From: Planctomycetota bacterium | GTDB taxonomy: Bacteria; Planctomycetota; UBA1135; UBA2386 | Direction: 5' to 3' | NCBI GenBank assembly: GCA_028281765.1 | Contig: JANQJF010000097.1 | Location: 1-64,000 of the forward strand | DNA: 64,000 nt | Part shown: one piece after another, positions 36,145-45,800 of the stretch | Numbering within the stretch: the stretch's first letter is position 1 | Layout of the letters: the number at the start of each line of letters is the position of its first letter | Made by a program: the position numbers and the translations under genes | Notes under the pieces: model-generated | Told to the model about the DNA's origin: nothing | The model's input: the letters and a program-made list of their open reading frames with translations, nothing else | The model's database searches: none

Positions 36145-36768
36145 TTACGCGCCCGCCTCGTCCGTTCCGAGCTCGTTGCGCAACTCGACGAGCGCGCGCA
36201 CCCACAGCATCCGCACCGCGCCCGAACTGCGCCCCATCCGGCGCGCGACCTCCTCGTGTTCGAGCCCCTCGAGGTTCCGCAAGATCACGACCTCCCGGTA
36301 GTCGTCGGGCAGGCGTTCCAGCGCGGCCGCGAGCTCGAGCGAAGACTCCTTCTGCACGGCCTCCATGCTCGGCGACGCGTCGCGTGCCGCGAGGGCCGCA
36401 TTCCAACGCCCGGACACTTCCTCGAGATCACGCTCGAGCGACTGCTCGCGACCGACGTCGCGCTTCTGCGCGCCCTTGTGCCGACGCACCTCGTGCGACA
36501 GCGCCCGAGCGAGGATCTTGCGCAGCCACGCGGTGAGCTCGGCGTCCGTGCGGCCCTCGAACGACTCGAACGACCGCACGGCCTCGAGCATCGCGTATTG
36601 CACGACGTCGGAAGGATCGAAGCGCGCGCGGAACCGGCTCTCGACCTCGTGCCGCGCGAGCAACCGCAGCCACGGCGCGTAGCGCTCGAGCGCGTTCTCG
36701 ACCGCTCCGCGGTCGCCCTGTCGCAGCGCATCGAGGCGCGCGACCATGCTGTCTTCCCCCCCGCTCAT
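36145..36768 (-). CDS. ECF-type RNA polymerase sigma factor
   Basis: A 207-residue sigma-70 family factor of the planctomycete ECF type. Region 2 is represented by RFRARFDPSDVVQYAMLEAVRSFESFEG. Region 4 is represented by LERLPDDYREVVILRNLEGLEHEEVARRMGRSSGAVRMLWVRAL, the usual helix-turn-helix. The ATG overlaps the stop of the giant kinase gene upstream (ATGA), so kinase and sigma factor are made from one mRNA with coupled translation. Such sigma factors are thought to be controlled by phosphorylation from the paired Ser/Thr kinase, since no classical anti-sigma gene is present. This follows known ECF-kinase associations and is an inference here. Confidence 0.88.
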   Translation of the reverse strand: MSGGEDSMVARLDALRQGDRGAVENALERYAPWLRLLARHEVESRFRARFDPSDVVQYAMLEAVRSFESFEGRTDAELTAWLRKILARALSHEVRRHKGAQKRDVGREQSLERDLEEVSGRWNAALAARDASPSMEAVQKESSLELAAALERLPDDYREVVILRNLEGLEHEEVARRMGRSSGAVRMLWVRALVELRNELGTDEAGA

Positions 36769-39700
36769 GCGACGCGCCTCTGCGAACCGAGACGCAGCAG
36801 CGACCGCCCGGCCCAGAGCAAGACGAGCAGACAGCCGACGACGAACGCCGCTTCGAGCCCGATCGCCTCGCCACCGTGCCACGAGTAGTGCTCGAGCTCG
36901 CTCATGAAACTCGCGTCGGCCGCGAGGTAGTAGGCCCCGAACGCGACCGCGATAGCAGACCATACGAGCACGAGCAACGCGAACCGGCCCCATCGTCGCC
37001 GCCCGAGCCAAACCAAGGCACACATCGGAGCGATCACGAGTGGCGCGCCCGCGAGCACGATCCCGATCGAAACATCGCCGATCGACAGCTTCTGCAAGAA
37101 CGGGAACAGCGCGTAGAGGTCGATCGTGCGCGCGAACGTCTCCCAGGTCGAGATGATCCGCGTGAACGGGACGAATCCGAGTTGCCACGCGGCGAGCGCG
37201 ACGCCCATGTAACCGAGCAGCACGGCACCGACTCCCCACGAGCGCCAGCGGATCGCCCACGCCAGGAGCAACAGTGGCAAGACGAGAAGCAGCGCGGCGT
37301 CGGCCGCATGCCGCAGCATCACGAACACCTGCCCGGGGCGGACCCACGGCAGGCGACGGAGGTAGCGCGGATCCGGCGGGACCTGCGCCAGAACGGGACG
37401 CTCCCGCGATGCGCCCGCGAGCGGGCTGCCGAGCCAGCCGGACGACCCTCCCTTCGTGCGCGCGACCGCGAGCGGTCGCCCCGCCACGTCGAGGGACAGC
37501 AGCTCGTCGCCGGTGACGCTCGACGCGGTCGCACCGTTCGCGACGTCGATCACGTGCACGACGCGCCCGCGCTGCTCGTGCCGCGGGAGTTCGAGCCAGC
37601 TGCCGGTAGCCGTGCGGCGCATCCGGCCGATCGGCTCGACCGGATCGAACGTCACCGGCTTGCCCGAGACTTCCGCCTTCCAGAGAACGTCATCCGGCCG
37701 CCCACGCGAACAGACCAGCTCGCCAGGGGCGGACCAGAGCACTTCTTCGAAACCGTCCCCGTCGACATCGACGGCTCGCACCGCGCAGCTGTTCCCCCCG
37801 TCCAGGTTCGCGATGTACCTGCCGACTGCGCGCGGGGCGCTCGCGTGCACGACGCGCCCTTCGCCGTCGAGCACGAGTGCGCGCAGGGACTCCTGGTGGC
37901 TGCGCTTGTTCAGCGGGCCACCCTTGCGCTCGTAGTGCCCTTCGGTCACGAGCTGCACGCAGACGCACCGACCGCCTCCGGCGATGCGCGCCGCGTCGAT
38001 CCGCGCGAGCCAGCTCTCGTGGCCGTCCGGGATCGAGTGTTCGCCGTCGTCTTCACTCTGCCACGTCCAGATCGGCTGTCCGTCCGTGCCGCGCAGCGCA
38101 CGCACCCGGAACTGGGCCGACTCGACGATGATGTTGCGCGAGTGACCCCGCTCCGGCGCGAACGGCTCGCGCAGCCGGAGAACGCGATCGACGACGATCG
38201 CTTCGCCGAAGCCATCGGCGTCGAGGTCGGCGACGACACAAGCGATCGGGCAGCGACGACCTCCGTAGTTGCGCTCGCTGAGCCCTTCCTCGAACAGCAC
38301 GGAGCCGTCGGCGCCGCGGAACGCCCTCAGCTCCCAGCGACTCGCAGCGTTGAGCGAACACGTGATGATGTCGTCGACGGCATCGCCGTCGAGGTCGCCG
38401 AACACGAGCTCGAAGCGATCGTTGTTCGAACGGGCGGAGCCCGACGCGACATCGAACTCCACCTGTCCCGACGTCGCATCCACCACCGCGATGCGCGGGG
38501 ATTCACCACCGAGGAAGGATGTCCGCGAACCGTACGGATAGACCAGCTCGAGGTCGCCATCGCGATCGAGGTCCACGAGCCGAGCGTCCGCCATGGAGCT
38601 GCCTCGGGAGATCCCCTTCATCGGCGCCCCCTCGACGGGATGCAGAGCATCGGTCCCGAGTTCCCAGAGCAGCTGACCCGTCTTGCCGGAGAACGCTTTG
38701 GCGCCCGGACCGTCCGCGTCGATCGGATCGGCGACGCCGTCCTCGTCGAGATCCCCGAGCGGCGCCGGCACGACGTGCCGCGCGGCGAAGTCGTCGACGC
38801 GCCAGAGCACGCGCCCATCGAGTCCGGATACGGCCACGTCCTTGCCGACGAGATCGGTCACGCCATCGCTGTTGAAGTCGGCCGCGCGATGCAGCGCTTC
38901 CAGTCGGCGGTATCGCATCCCGCCCATGCCGCGGAACGCGCGCAGCGACGCCTCGCTCTCGAACCGCGCGAGCTCGGAGGAGCTGCGCCGGCGCAGCGCG
39001 AGTAGCTCGGTCGACCCATCGGCGTCGAGGTCCGCGAGACGCAGCTCGGGCACCCCTTCGAGTTCGTGCACGACGCGGCCCCGCGTCGCTTCGAGCGCGA
39101 AGACGCGTGACGGCGTCTGGTGAAGCTGCACGCCGTCTCGCGTGACGACCCGGCCGCGCCCCTGCTCGTTGTCGTACGCGACGATCACGAGCGGCTCGCC
39201 GTCGGGGCCCGCCATGCCGAAGTCGAGCGAACCAACGTCTCCGCCGCCGCTCGCGTAGGTGCTCCACCACCACAGTGTTTCGCCCGACGCGGACGACATC
39301 GCCGTAACGTAGAGCCAGCGCTCCTGCACGCACGCGGTGAACACGTCGCCGAGTCCGTCGCGGTCGATGTCCGGACCGACTCCGAGATGATCGATCTGGA
39401 CCCGATCCGGCGCATCCGCACCAAAGGCCGCACCGAGAAGTGCGCCGAGCGGACCGGCTTCCTGCGCCAATCCCTCGGTCACGGCCTGGGCAACGAGATC
39501 ACCGGGGCTGACCTCGCGCATCTGACGCGCGGCATCGTCGAACCAGAAGCGGCGCCAGCGCGGCTCCCCACTCGTGCCGTCGATCGCCTCGACCGCGTAG
39601 CCGCTCTCGATCGCGTCCGCGATGCGCGTCGGCGCGAGCACGAGCACGCCATCGTCGAGCGGCGCGACGACGGGCCAGTCCGGGATTCGTCCGTCCCGTT

Positions 39701-41939
39701 CGCCCCACTCGGCGGTCAGCGCGCGCGACCAAAGCACCTGGCCATCGATCAGCGCGTACGCCGTCATCAGCGCGCCCTGGTCACGGGCGATCGTGACCAG
39801 CACGTCGTCACCGCCGTCGCCATCGAGGTCCTCGATTCGCGGAGTGCCCGAGAAATCCCCACGGGCGACGATCGGGCCGCCGATCCGACGCCCATCGGTC
39901 GAATCGCAGACGACCAGGTGTCGACCGATCGCAGTGACGAGAACGTCACGTTCGGCGATTCGCCCCCGCTGGATCTCTGCGTCTTCGCCATCGACTTCCA
40001 GCGGAAGCTCCCAAGCCCGTTCGCCGGTCTTGCCGTCGAACGCCGTCAGTCGTGCCGCGCTGCCAGCGCTCGAGAGCACGTGCAGACGCCCGCCAGTGAC
40101 GATCGAACCCGCCCGGAGTTCGCCTCCGGCGCCGAGCCGCCACAGCAGCTTCCCGCTGGCACCCGACGCGACGAAGGCTCGTGCCCCCTGTTTGCCGACG
40201 ACGAAATCGGAAACCCCGTCACCATCGAGATCGTCGACGACATCCGGCACCCGCCAGTTCGAGTAGACCGTGCGAATCGCCGCGTCGTCGAGACCGAGTG
40301 CCGCGGTGGCCGCGGACACGCGCCAATTCGGCCACTCCCACCGCCAGAGCGTTTCGCGCGTGCGACCGTCAACGCGTGCGAGCGCTTGCTCCGAACGCAC
40401 GAGCAGGTCGGTCCCTGCCTCCGTCGCAAGGAACGCATATCGCAGCCGTCCGTCGCGCTCCGCCTCGATCGGCGCCCACATCAGTCGATCGCGCAACCGC
40501 AACTCGCACTCCCGCGTCACGCCGGCGTCGACGTCGACCGCGAATTCTTCGCTCAGAAGGTCGCTCTCGATCGCCCGAATCCGGTAGCGGCCCGCAGGAA
40601 GCGAGATCGGTTCGCTCGCGGGCATTCGGAACGGGGCGACGGCCTCCCGGCCGTCCGCGTCGAAGATCGACACGAGCGCGCCCGCGGTTTTCGCCGTCAC
40701 CTCGAGCCGGCCGTTCTGCGTGTCCGCGTACTCGCGCATGCCGAGCACGCCGACGGCGAGCGCGGCGAGCGCGATCACCGCGGACGCGAGCGCGATCGCC
40801 GCGGAACGGCGATGACGCTTCCAGCTGCGGCCCGCGCGCTCGATGACGTTCGGCCGCCGCGCCGAGATCGCGTCGCCGTCCCGCAGCGCTCGAAGATCGC
40901 GCGCGAGATCCGCGGCCGTCGCGTAGCGACGCTCCGGATCCTTCTCGAGACACTTCATCACGATCGTCTCGAAGTCTCTCGGCAACGCACCGTCGACGCG
41001 ACGCGGCGACATCGGCTCGTCGTCGACGATGCAACGCAGCACTTCGTGCGGAGTCTTGGCCACGAAGACCGGCTGCCCCGTCGCGAGTTCGTAGAGCGTC
41101 GCGCCGAGGGAATACACGTCCGCGCGGTGATCGACCGGCGGACCGTCGCTGCGCGCCTGCTCGGGACTCATGTAGCGCGGCGTCCCGAGCAGCGCACCCG
41201 TCAGGCTCAGCGTCAGGTCGTCGTGCTGGCGCGCGAGGCCGAAGTCGGTCAGCCACACCCGGCCGTCGCCGTCGAGCAGCAGGTTCGACGGCTTGACGTC
41301 GCGGTGGATCACGCCACGCTCGTGCGCGTGCGCGAGAGCTTCCGCAGCCTCGATCCCGAACTGCAGCACGTCCGGGAGCGCCACGGGCTCGGAGTCCTCA
41401 CCGCCGAGCTCGGCCAAGCTCGTGCCATCGATGAACTGCATCGCGAAGTACTGCACGCCGTCCGTCTCGCCGACCGCATAGACCGGCACGATGTTCGTGT
41501 GGTGCAAGCGTCCGACGATCTCCGCTTCACGATGGAAGCGGCGCATCGCTTCGGGGTCGCCCGTCTGGCCGAAGCGCAGCACCTTCAGGGCGACCCGCCG
41601 CTTCAGCGACATCTGCTCGGCCTCGTAGACGACGCCCATCCCCCCGGAGCCGACCTCACGCAGGATCCGGAAATCGCCGAGCACGGCCGAAGCGCCCGGC
41701 AGCCCCTCGAGCTTCCGCCGCGCGTCATGGACGAAATCGATCGCCTGCAGGCACTCGTCGAGCTGCGTCTCGAGATCCGGATGCCGCGCGAGCAGCTCGC
41801 CGCGATCGGTCGGCCGCCCGGCCTCCAAATCCGCGAGATAGGCCTCGAGCGCCGTCGCGAGGGTCTCAGCGGAGCTACGGGAGCCACCGCTCGGGTCTTG
41901 GGGGCGCGGGTCGGTCATGCCGGAGAGGGAAGCTGCCAT
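36765..41939 (-). CDS. giant Ser/Thr protein kinase with FG-GAP/PQQ-like sensor and C-terminal membrane domain
   Basis: A 1,724-residue protein. The Hanks-type kinase domain (~88-350) has VGSGGMGVVY, catalytic Lys119, HRDVKPSN at 212-219 and TDFGLA at 231-236. A transmembrane helix (~385-405) puts the rest outside the cytoplasm. There follow a PEGA-like beta domain and a very long propeller region. At least ten calcium-loop FG-GAP-type motifs are visible, for example DLDGDGVSD, DLDADGSTE, DFNSDGVTD and DVDGDGFEE, interleaved with PQQ-like phrases (DGKTGERAWEL). The last ~210 residues carry about five membrane helices. It is a transmembrane sensor kinase coupled to the downstream ECF sigma gene. 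A second in-frame ATG at 41918 is possible, since TAGACT directly abuts the first ATG. Confidence 0.9.
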   Translation of the reverse strand: MAASLSGMTDPRPQDPSGGSRSSAETLATALEAYLADLEAGRPTDRGELLARHPDLETQLDECLQAIDFVHDARRKLEGLPGASAVLGDFRILREVGSGGMGVVYEAEQMSLKRRVALKVLRFGQTGDPEAMRRFHREAEIVGRLHHTNIVPVYAVGETDGVQYFAMQFIDGTSLAELGGEDSEPVALPDVLQFGIEAAEALAHAHERGVIHRDVKPSNLLLDGDGRVWLTDFGLARQHDDLTLSLTGALLGTPRYMSPEQARSDGPPVDHRADVYSLGATLYELATGQPVFVAKTPHEVLRCIVDDEPMSPRRVDGALPRDFETIVMKCLEKDPERRYATAADLARDLRALRDGDAISARRPNVIERAGRSWKRHRRSAAIALASAVIALAALAVGVLGMREYADTQNGRLEVTAKTAGALVSIFDADGREAVAPFRMPASEPISLPAGRYRIRAIESDLLSEEFAVDVDAGVTRECELRLRDRLMWAPIEAERDGRLRYAFLATEAGTDLLVRSEQALARVDGRTRETLWRWEWPNWRVSAATAALGLDDAAIRTVYSNWRVPDVVDDLDGDGVSDFVVGKQGARAFVASGASGKLLWRLGAGGELRAGSIVTGGRLHVLSSAGSAARLTAFDGKTGERAWELPLEVDGEDAEIQRGRIAERDVLVTAIGRHLVVCDSTDGRRIGGPIVARGDFSGTPRIEDLDGDGGDDVLVTIARDQGALMTAYALIDGQVLWSRALTAEWGERDGRIPDWPVVAPLDDGVLVLAPTRIADAIESGYAVEAIDGTSGEPRWRRFWFDDAARQMREVSPGDLVAQAVTEGLAQEAGPLGALLGAAFGADAPDRVQIDHLGVGPDIDRDGLGDVFTACVQERWLYVTAMSSASGETLWWWSTYASGGGDVGSLDFGMAGPDGEPLVIVAYDNEQGRGRVVTRDGVQLHQTPSRVFALEATRGRVVHELEGVPELRLADLDADGSTELLALRRRSSSELARFESEASLRAFRGMGGMRYRRLEALHRAADFNSDGVTDLVGKDVAVSGLDGRVLWRVDDFAARHVVPAPLGDLDEDGVADPIDADGPGAKAFSGKTGQLLWELGTDALHPVEGAPMKGISRGSSMADARLVDLDRDGDLELVYPYGSRTSFLGGESPRIAVVDATSGQVEFDVASGSARSNNDRFELVFGDLDGDAVDDIITCSLNAASRWELRAFRGADGSVLFEEGLSERNYGGRRCPIACVVADLDADGFGEAIVVDRVLRLREPFAPERGHSRNIIVESAQFRVRALRGTDGQPIWTWQSEDDGEHSIPDGHESWLARIDAARIAGGGRCVCVQLVTEGHYERKGGPLNKRSHQESLRALVLDGEGRVVHASAPRAVGRYIANLDGGNSCAVRAVDVDGDGFEEVLWSAPGELVCSRGRPDDVLWKAEVSGKPVTFDPVEPIGRMRRTATGSWLELPRHEQRGRVVHVIDVANGATASSVTGDELLSLDVAGRPLAVARTKGGSSGWLGSPLAGASRERPVLAQVPPDPRYLRRLPWVRPGQVFVMLRHAADAALLLVLPLLLLAWAIRWRSWGVGAVLLGYMGVALAAWQLGFVPFTRIISTWETFARTIDLYALFPFLQKLSIGDVSIGIVLAGAPLVIAPMCALVWLGRRRWGRFALLVLVWSAIAVAFGAYYLAADASFMSELEHYSWHGGEAIGLEAAFVVGCLLVLLWAGRSLLRLGSQRRVA

Positions 41940-42224
41940 AGTCTAAGGTGGTGAGACCCGGACATCTGTCACGCGGAAATCGCGGTTTCTCTCGAAGGGC
42001 CGAGAGAGCGGTGGGACGGACGGTTCGGCGTGGTTCCGTCGGGTGCTTGGGGGAGGGAAGGTGGGTCGTCTACCACCACGCACCCTCAACGAGCCCCCCT
42101 CCGTCGCGGCTCCCACCCCCCGCCGCAGAATCCAAGCCTCCGCCCCGCGGCCTCCGGAGATTCCGTGTAAGACTCGAACCGGTCCCGAGAGTCCCCCACG
42201 AGCCTCTTCCCCACGACGACCGCC
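41940..42224. promoter_or_regulatory. 285-bp divergent promoter region between two kinase/sigma operons
   Basis: The only space between the giant-kinase operon (minus) and the sigma/kinase-esterase operon (plus). TAGACT occurs immediately before 41939 on the minus strand. No well-matched -35/-10 pair is visible for the plus strand, so these operons may depend on an ECF-type promoter that cannot be recognised by eye. Confidence 0.4.
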
Positions 42225-42884
42225 GTGTCCCTCGCACCCCAAACCCGACGCAGCCTGCTCCTTCGCCTCGGCGAACACAGCGACGACGCCTGGATCGAGT
42301 TTCTCGGAATCTACGAAAACGCGATCCTGCGCTACTGCCGTGCGATGGGTCTGCAGGACGCGGACGCGCGCGACGCGACCCAGGACGTCCTGGCCGCGGT
42401 GCACGCGAAGATCTCGACCTGGAACCACGACTCCGGCCGCGGCAGCTTCCGCGCGTGGCTGTTCCGCGTCGCGCGCAACATCGCGATCGACGCGATCACG
42501 GCGCGGGCGCGCCGGCGGACGAAGGGTACGGCGACTGAGATCGACCGCGCGCTGGCGGACGTACGTGACCCCGCCGCGGAGAGCGCGACGGTCCTCGACA
42601 TCGAGTATCGCCGTGCGCTCTTCGAGTGGGCCGCGACGCACGTCCGTGCCGAGGTGCGCGACGCGACCTGGCAGGCGTTCGACGGCACGGCCGTGCGCGG
42701 CGAGAAGCCGGAGACGGTCGCCGCGCGCCTCGGCATGACGGTCGGCAGCGTCTACACGGCGAAGTGCCGCGTCGTCGCGCGCATCCGCGGGAAGGTCGCG
42801 CAGTTCGACGATGCGGTGTTTCGCGACGCGGCGTCGGCGGCAGAGGCTCGTCACCCGACCCGAGACGAGGACCCGAAACGATGA
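42225..42884 (+). CDS. ECF-type RNA polymerase sigma factor
   Basis: A 219-residue sigma factor starting at GTG. Region 2 reads ILRYCRAMGLQDADARDATQDVLAAVHAKISTW and includes the core-binding and -10 recognition helices (FRAWLFRVARNIAID). Region 4 (VAARLGMTVGSVYTAKCRVVARIR) is the -35 recognition HTH. The stop overlaps the ATG of the downstream kinase-esterase gene (ATGA), so the two are coupled. The partner's N-terminal HxxxCxxC zinc-finger resembles that of anti-sigma factors, so the pair may form a sigma/anti-sigma-kinase unit. That is inference. Confidence 0.88.
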   Translation: MSLAPQTRRSLLLRLGEHSDDAWIEFLGIYENAILRYCRAMGLQDADARDATQDVLAAVHAKISTWNHDSGRGSFRAWLFRVARNIAIDAITARARRRTKGTATEIDRALADVRDPAAESATVLDIEYRRALFEWAATHVRAEVRDATWQAFDGTAVRGEKPETVAARLGMTVGSVYTAKCRVVARIRGKVAQFDDAVFRDAASAAEARHPTRDEDPKR

Positions 42885-45800
42885 GAGAGCCAACCCGACC
42901 CGAGACGACTCCGTGCCACGACCCAGGCCTGCTACAGCAGCTGCTGCTCGAGCAGCTCGAGGAAACCGATGAAGCGCGTGTGCAGGAGCACGTCACGACC
43001 TGCACGGATTGCCAACGCGCGCTCGAGCACGCCGCTGGCAACGAGTCGCTCTGGCGCGAAGTCAGCGAGAACCTCGGTGGTCTGACGCCGACCGACGACG
43101 ATGCCGACGCGCAGCTGCGTGAGATCCGTGGGTATCTCGCACCATCCGACGATCCCGCCATGCTCGGGCGCCTCGGTCACTACGAGATTCGCGGCATGAT
43201 CGGTCGCGGCAGCACCGGCATCGTGCTCAAGGCGCACGAGCCACGCCTCAACCGCTTCGTCGCGATCAAACTCCTCGCGCCGGAGTACCGCGCGAGCGGC
43301 GCCGCGCGGCGCCGCTTCGAACGCGAAGGTCGCGCGATCGCCGCGGTCACCCACGACCACGTCGTGCCGATCCACGCGGTCGACGAGTACGAGGGGCTGC
43401 CGTACATCGTCATGCAATATGTCCCGGGCCTTTCGCTCCAGCAGCGGCTCGACCGCGACGGCCCGTTCGACTCGTGCGCGGTCGCGCGCCTCGGCCTGCA
43501 GGTCGCGAGCGCTCTCGCCGCCGCGCACGCGCAGGGCATCGTCCACCGCGACGTGAAGCCGGCGAACGTCATCCTCGAGGACAACGTCGAACGCGCACTC
43601 GTCATGGACTTCGGACTCGCGCGCGTCGCCGACGAGATGTCGATGACACACAGCGGCACGATCACGGGCACGCCCCAGTTCATGTCGCCCGAGCAGGCGC
43701 GCGGCGAATCGACCGATGTGCGCTCCGATCTCTTCAGCCTCGGCAGTCTGCTCTACGCGGCGGCGACCGGACGCCCGCCGTTCCGCGCGGAGACGCTGTT
43801 CGGCGTCATCCATAGGGTCAGCGAGTCGACGCCTCGACCGATCCGCGAGGTCAACCCGGAGATCGACGAGGCGCTCGCCACGCTGATCGAGACGCTGATG
43901 CGGAAGCGTCCGAGTGATCGCTTCCAGACCGCCGCCGAAGTCGCCCAGGCGCTCGAGTCGGAACTCGCGCACCTGCAGAACCCGATGGGCGTGCCGCAGC
44001 CGGCGCGCGACTGGCGCAGCAAGCCCCCGGCGACGGACACGGGCGGCGGCCGCTCCCGCGCGGGCAGCCTCACCGTGCTCGCTGCCGCTGGAGCCGCAGC
44101 GGCACTAGCGGTGATGTTCTGGCCGGACGGGGACTCGGCCGGCGACAAGAACGGCTCGCTCGCCGGATTCGGCAGCACGTCGCAGGACCCGGACAAGTCG
44201 ATTCCGCCCGGTGCGCGCGTGGCGTGGGCCGAGCGCGAGGGCGCGTTCGAGCAGACGGTCACACACTCCTACGCGGTCGAGCCCGGTGGGAGCCTGCGCG
44301 TTCGCGTCGATGCCGGGGACGTCGCGATCACGCCGACGGATGCGGAGGCGGTGTCGATCGACACGGTGCGCACGATCGCGACGGGAGACCGCGCCGAGGC
44401 TCGGATGATCGCGGGAGAGCATGCCCTGACGTATCGCCGCACGGACGACGGCATCGAGATCCTCGGCGCGTTCGACGATGCGTTGCTCTCGAGTGACCGA
44501 GCCGACTTCGTGCGCGCCGTGCGCTTCGACGTGCGGGTTCCGATCGCGTTCCGCGCAGACATCGAGACCAAAGCGGGCTCGATCACGATCGGCGCGCTGC
44601 AGGGTAAAGTCGTCGCGCGCGCCGAACACGGCGACATCGAGCTGGCGCGCATCGACGGCAAAGTCGACGCCAAGACCGAAGGCGGCGACATCGAGATGAT
44701 CGAAGGCTGCACCCAAGACGCCGAGCTCCTCGCGATCCGCGGCGACGCGCACGTCGCGAAGGTCGACACGAAAGCGGTCGTGCTGACCTCGGGCGGCGAC
44801 ATCCGATTCGGCTCGAGCAAGGGCCGGCTCTACGGACAGACCTCCGGCGGCGACATCTACGTCGACGCGATCGCCGGCCCGACCGGCGGGTTCGCCAGCG
44901 ACGGCAGCGTCTACGTCCAGGTGCACGATGACCCGACCGAGAACTGCCGTTTCGAAGCCAATGACGGCAACGTGAACATCCACCTCGCCGATTCGGTTCG
45001 GACACGACTCGAGGCGCGCGGCGACGTCGTGTCAGCGTTCGAGATGACGACGGAGAACGGCGAAGACGGCACGAGCTGGCAGGTGACCGAACGGAACGGG
45101 GGCGGGGCTCGCATTCGGGCCGCGTCGCCGACCGGGCGGATTACGCTGCAAGGTCTGCAGCCGGCACCGCGGGACGCGGCCGAAGCACCGAGCGACGGCG
45201 AACTCGGTGGAAGTGGCCTGGGCGGGAGTGGGCTCGGAGGGAGCAGCCTCGGTGGTAGCGGCCAAGGCGATAGCGGCCTCGGTGGTCGCGGCGAGGGCGC
45301 CGCCCCCCTGCTGAGTTACGCCGCCCGACTGCGTGAATCCGGCCCACCCCGAGCCGGCGCCCTCGCGACGGTCGCATTCGACGACACGACGCGCGTGATG
45401 GACGGGTACACGATCTACCTGCCGCGGTCGCACGACCCGGACGCGCGTCGCTACCCGGTTCTCGTCTACCTGCAGGGCGCCTACGGCGTCGGCGGCGCGA
45501 TCCGCAGCGTCAACGACTGGGGCCTCGCGCGTCTGCTTCGCGACGAGACCGACGCAAGCACCGAACGCAACCGCCTGCTGCTCGACACCTTCATCGTCGT
45601 GTGCCCGCACATCCAGAAGGGCAACTACCACGATCACCCCGAGGTGGTCCGCGAGATCCTCGACACCGTAGTGACCAACCACTCGGGCGATCCGGACCGC
45701 GTGTATTTGACCGGCCTGAGCCGCGGCGGCCACGGCAGCTGGGGCCTCGCCGCGAAGCTCCCCGGCACGTTCGCCGCGATCGCCCCGATCGGCGGCGGCG

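Noticed and set aside
39120..41954. 944-codon plus-strand open frame opposite the giant kinase
   Set aside because: Antisense shadow: the minus strand holds unmistakable kinase and FG-GAP motifs.
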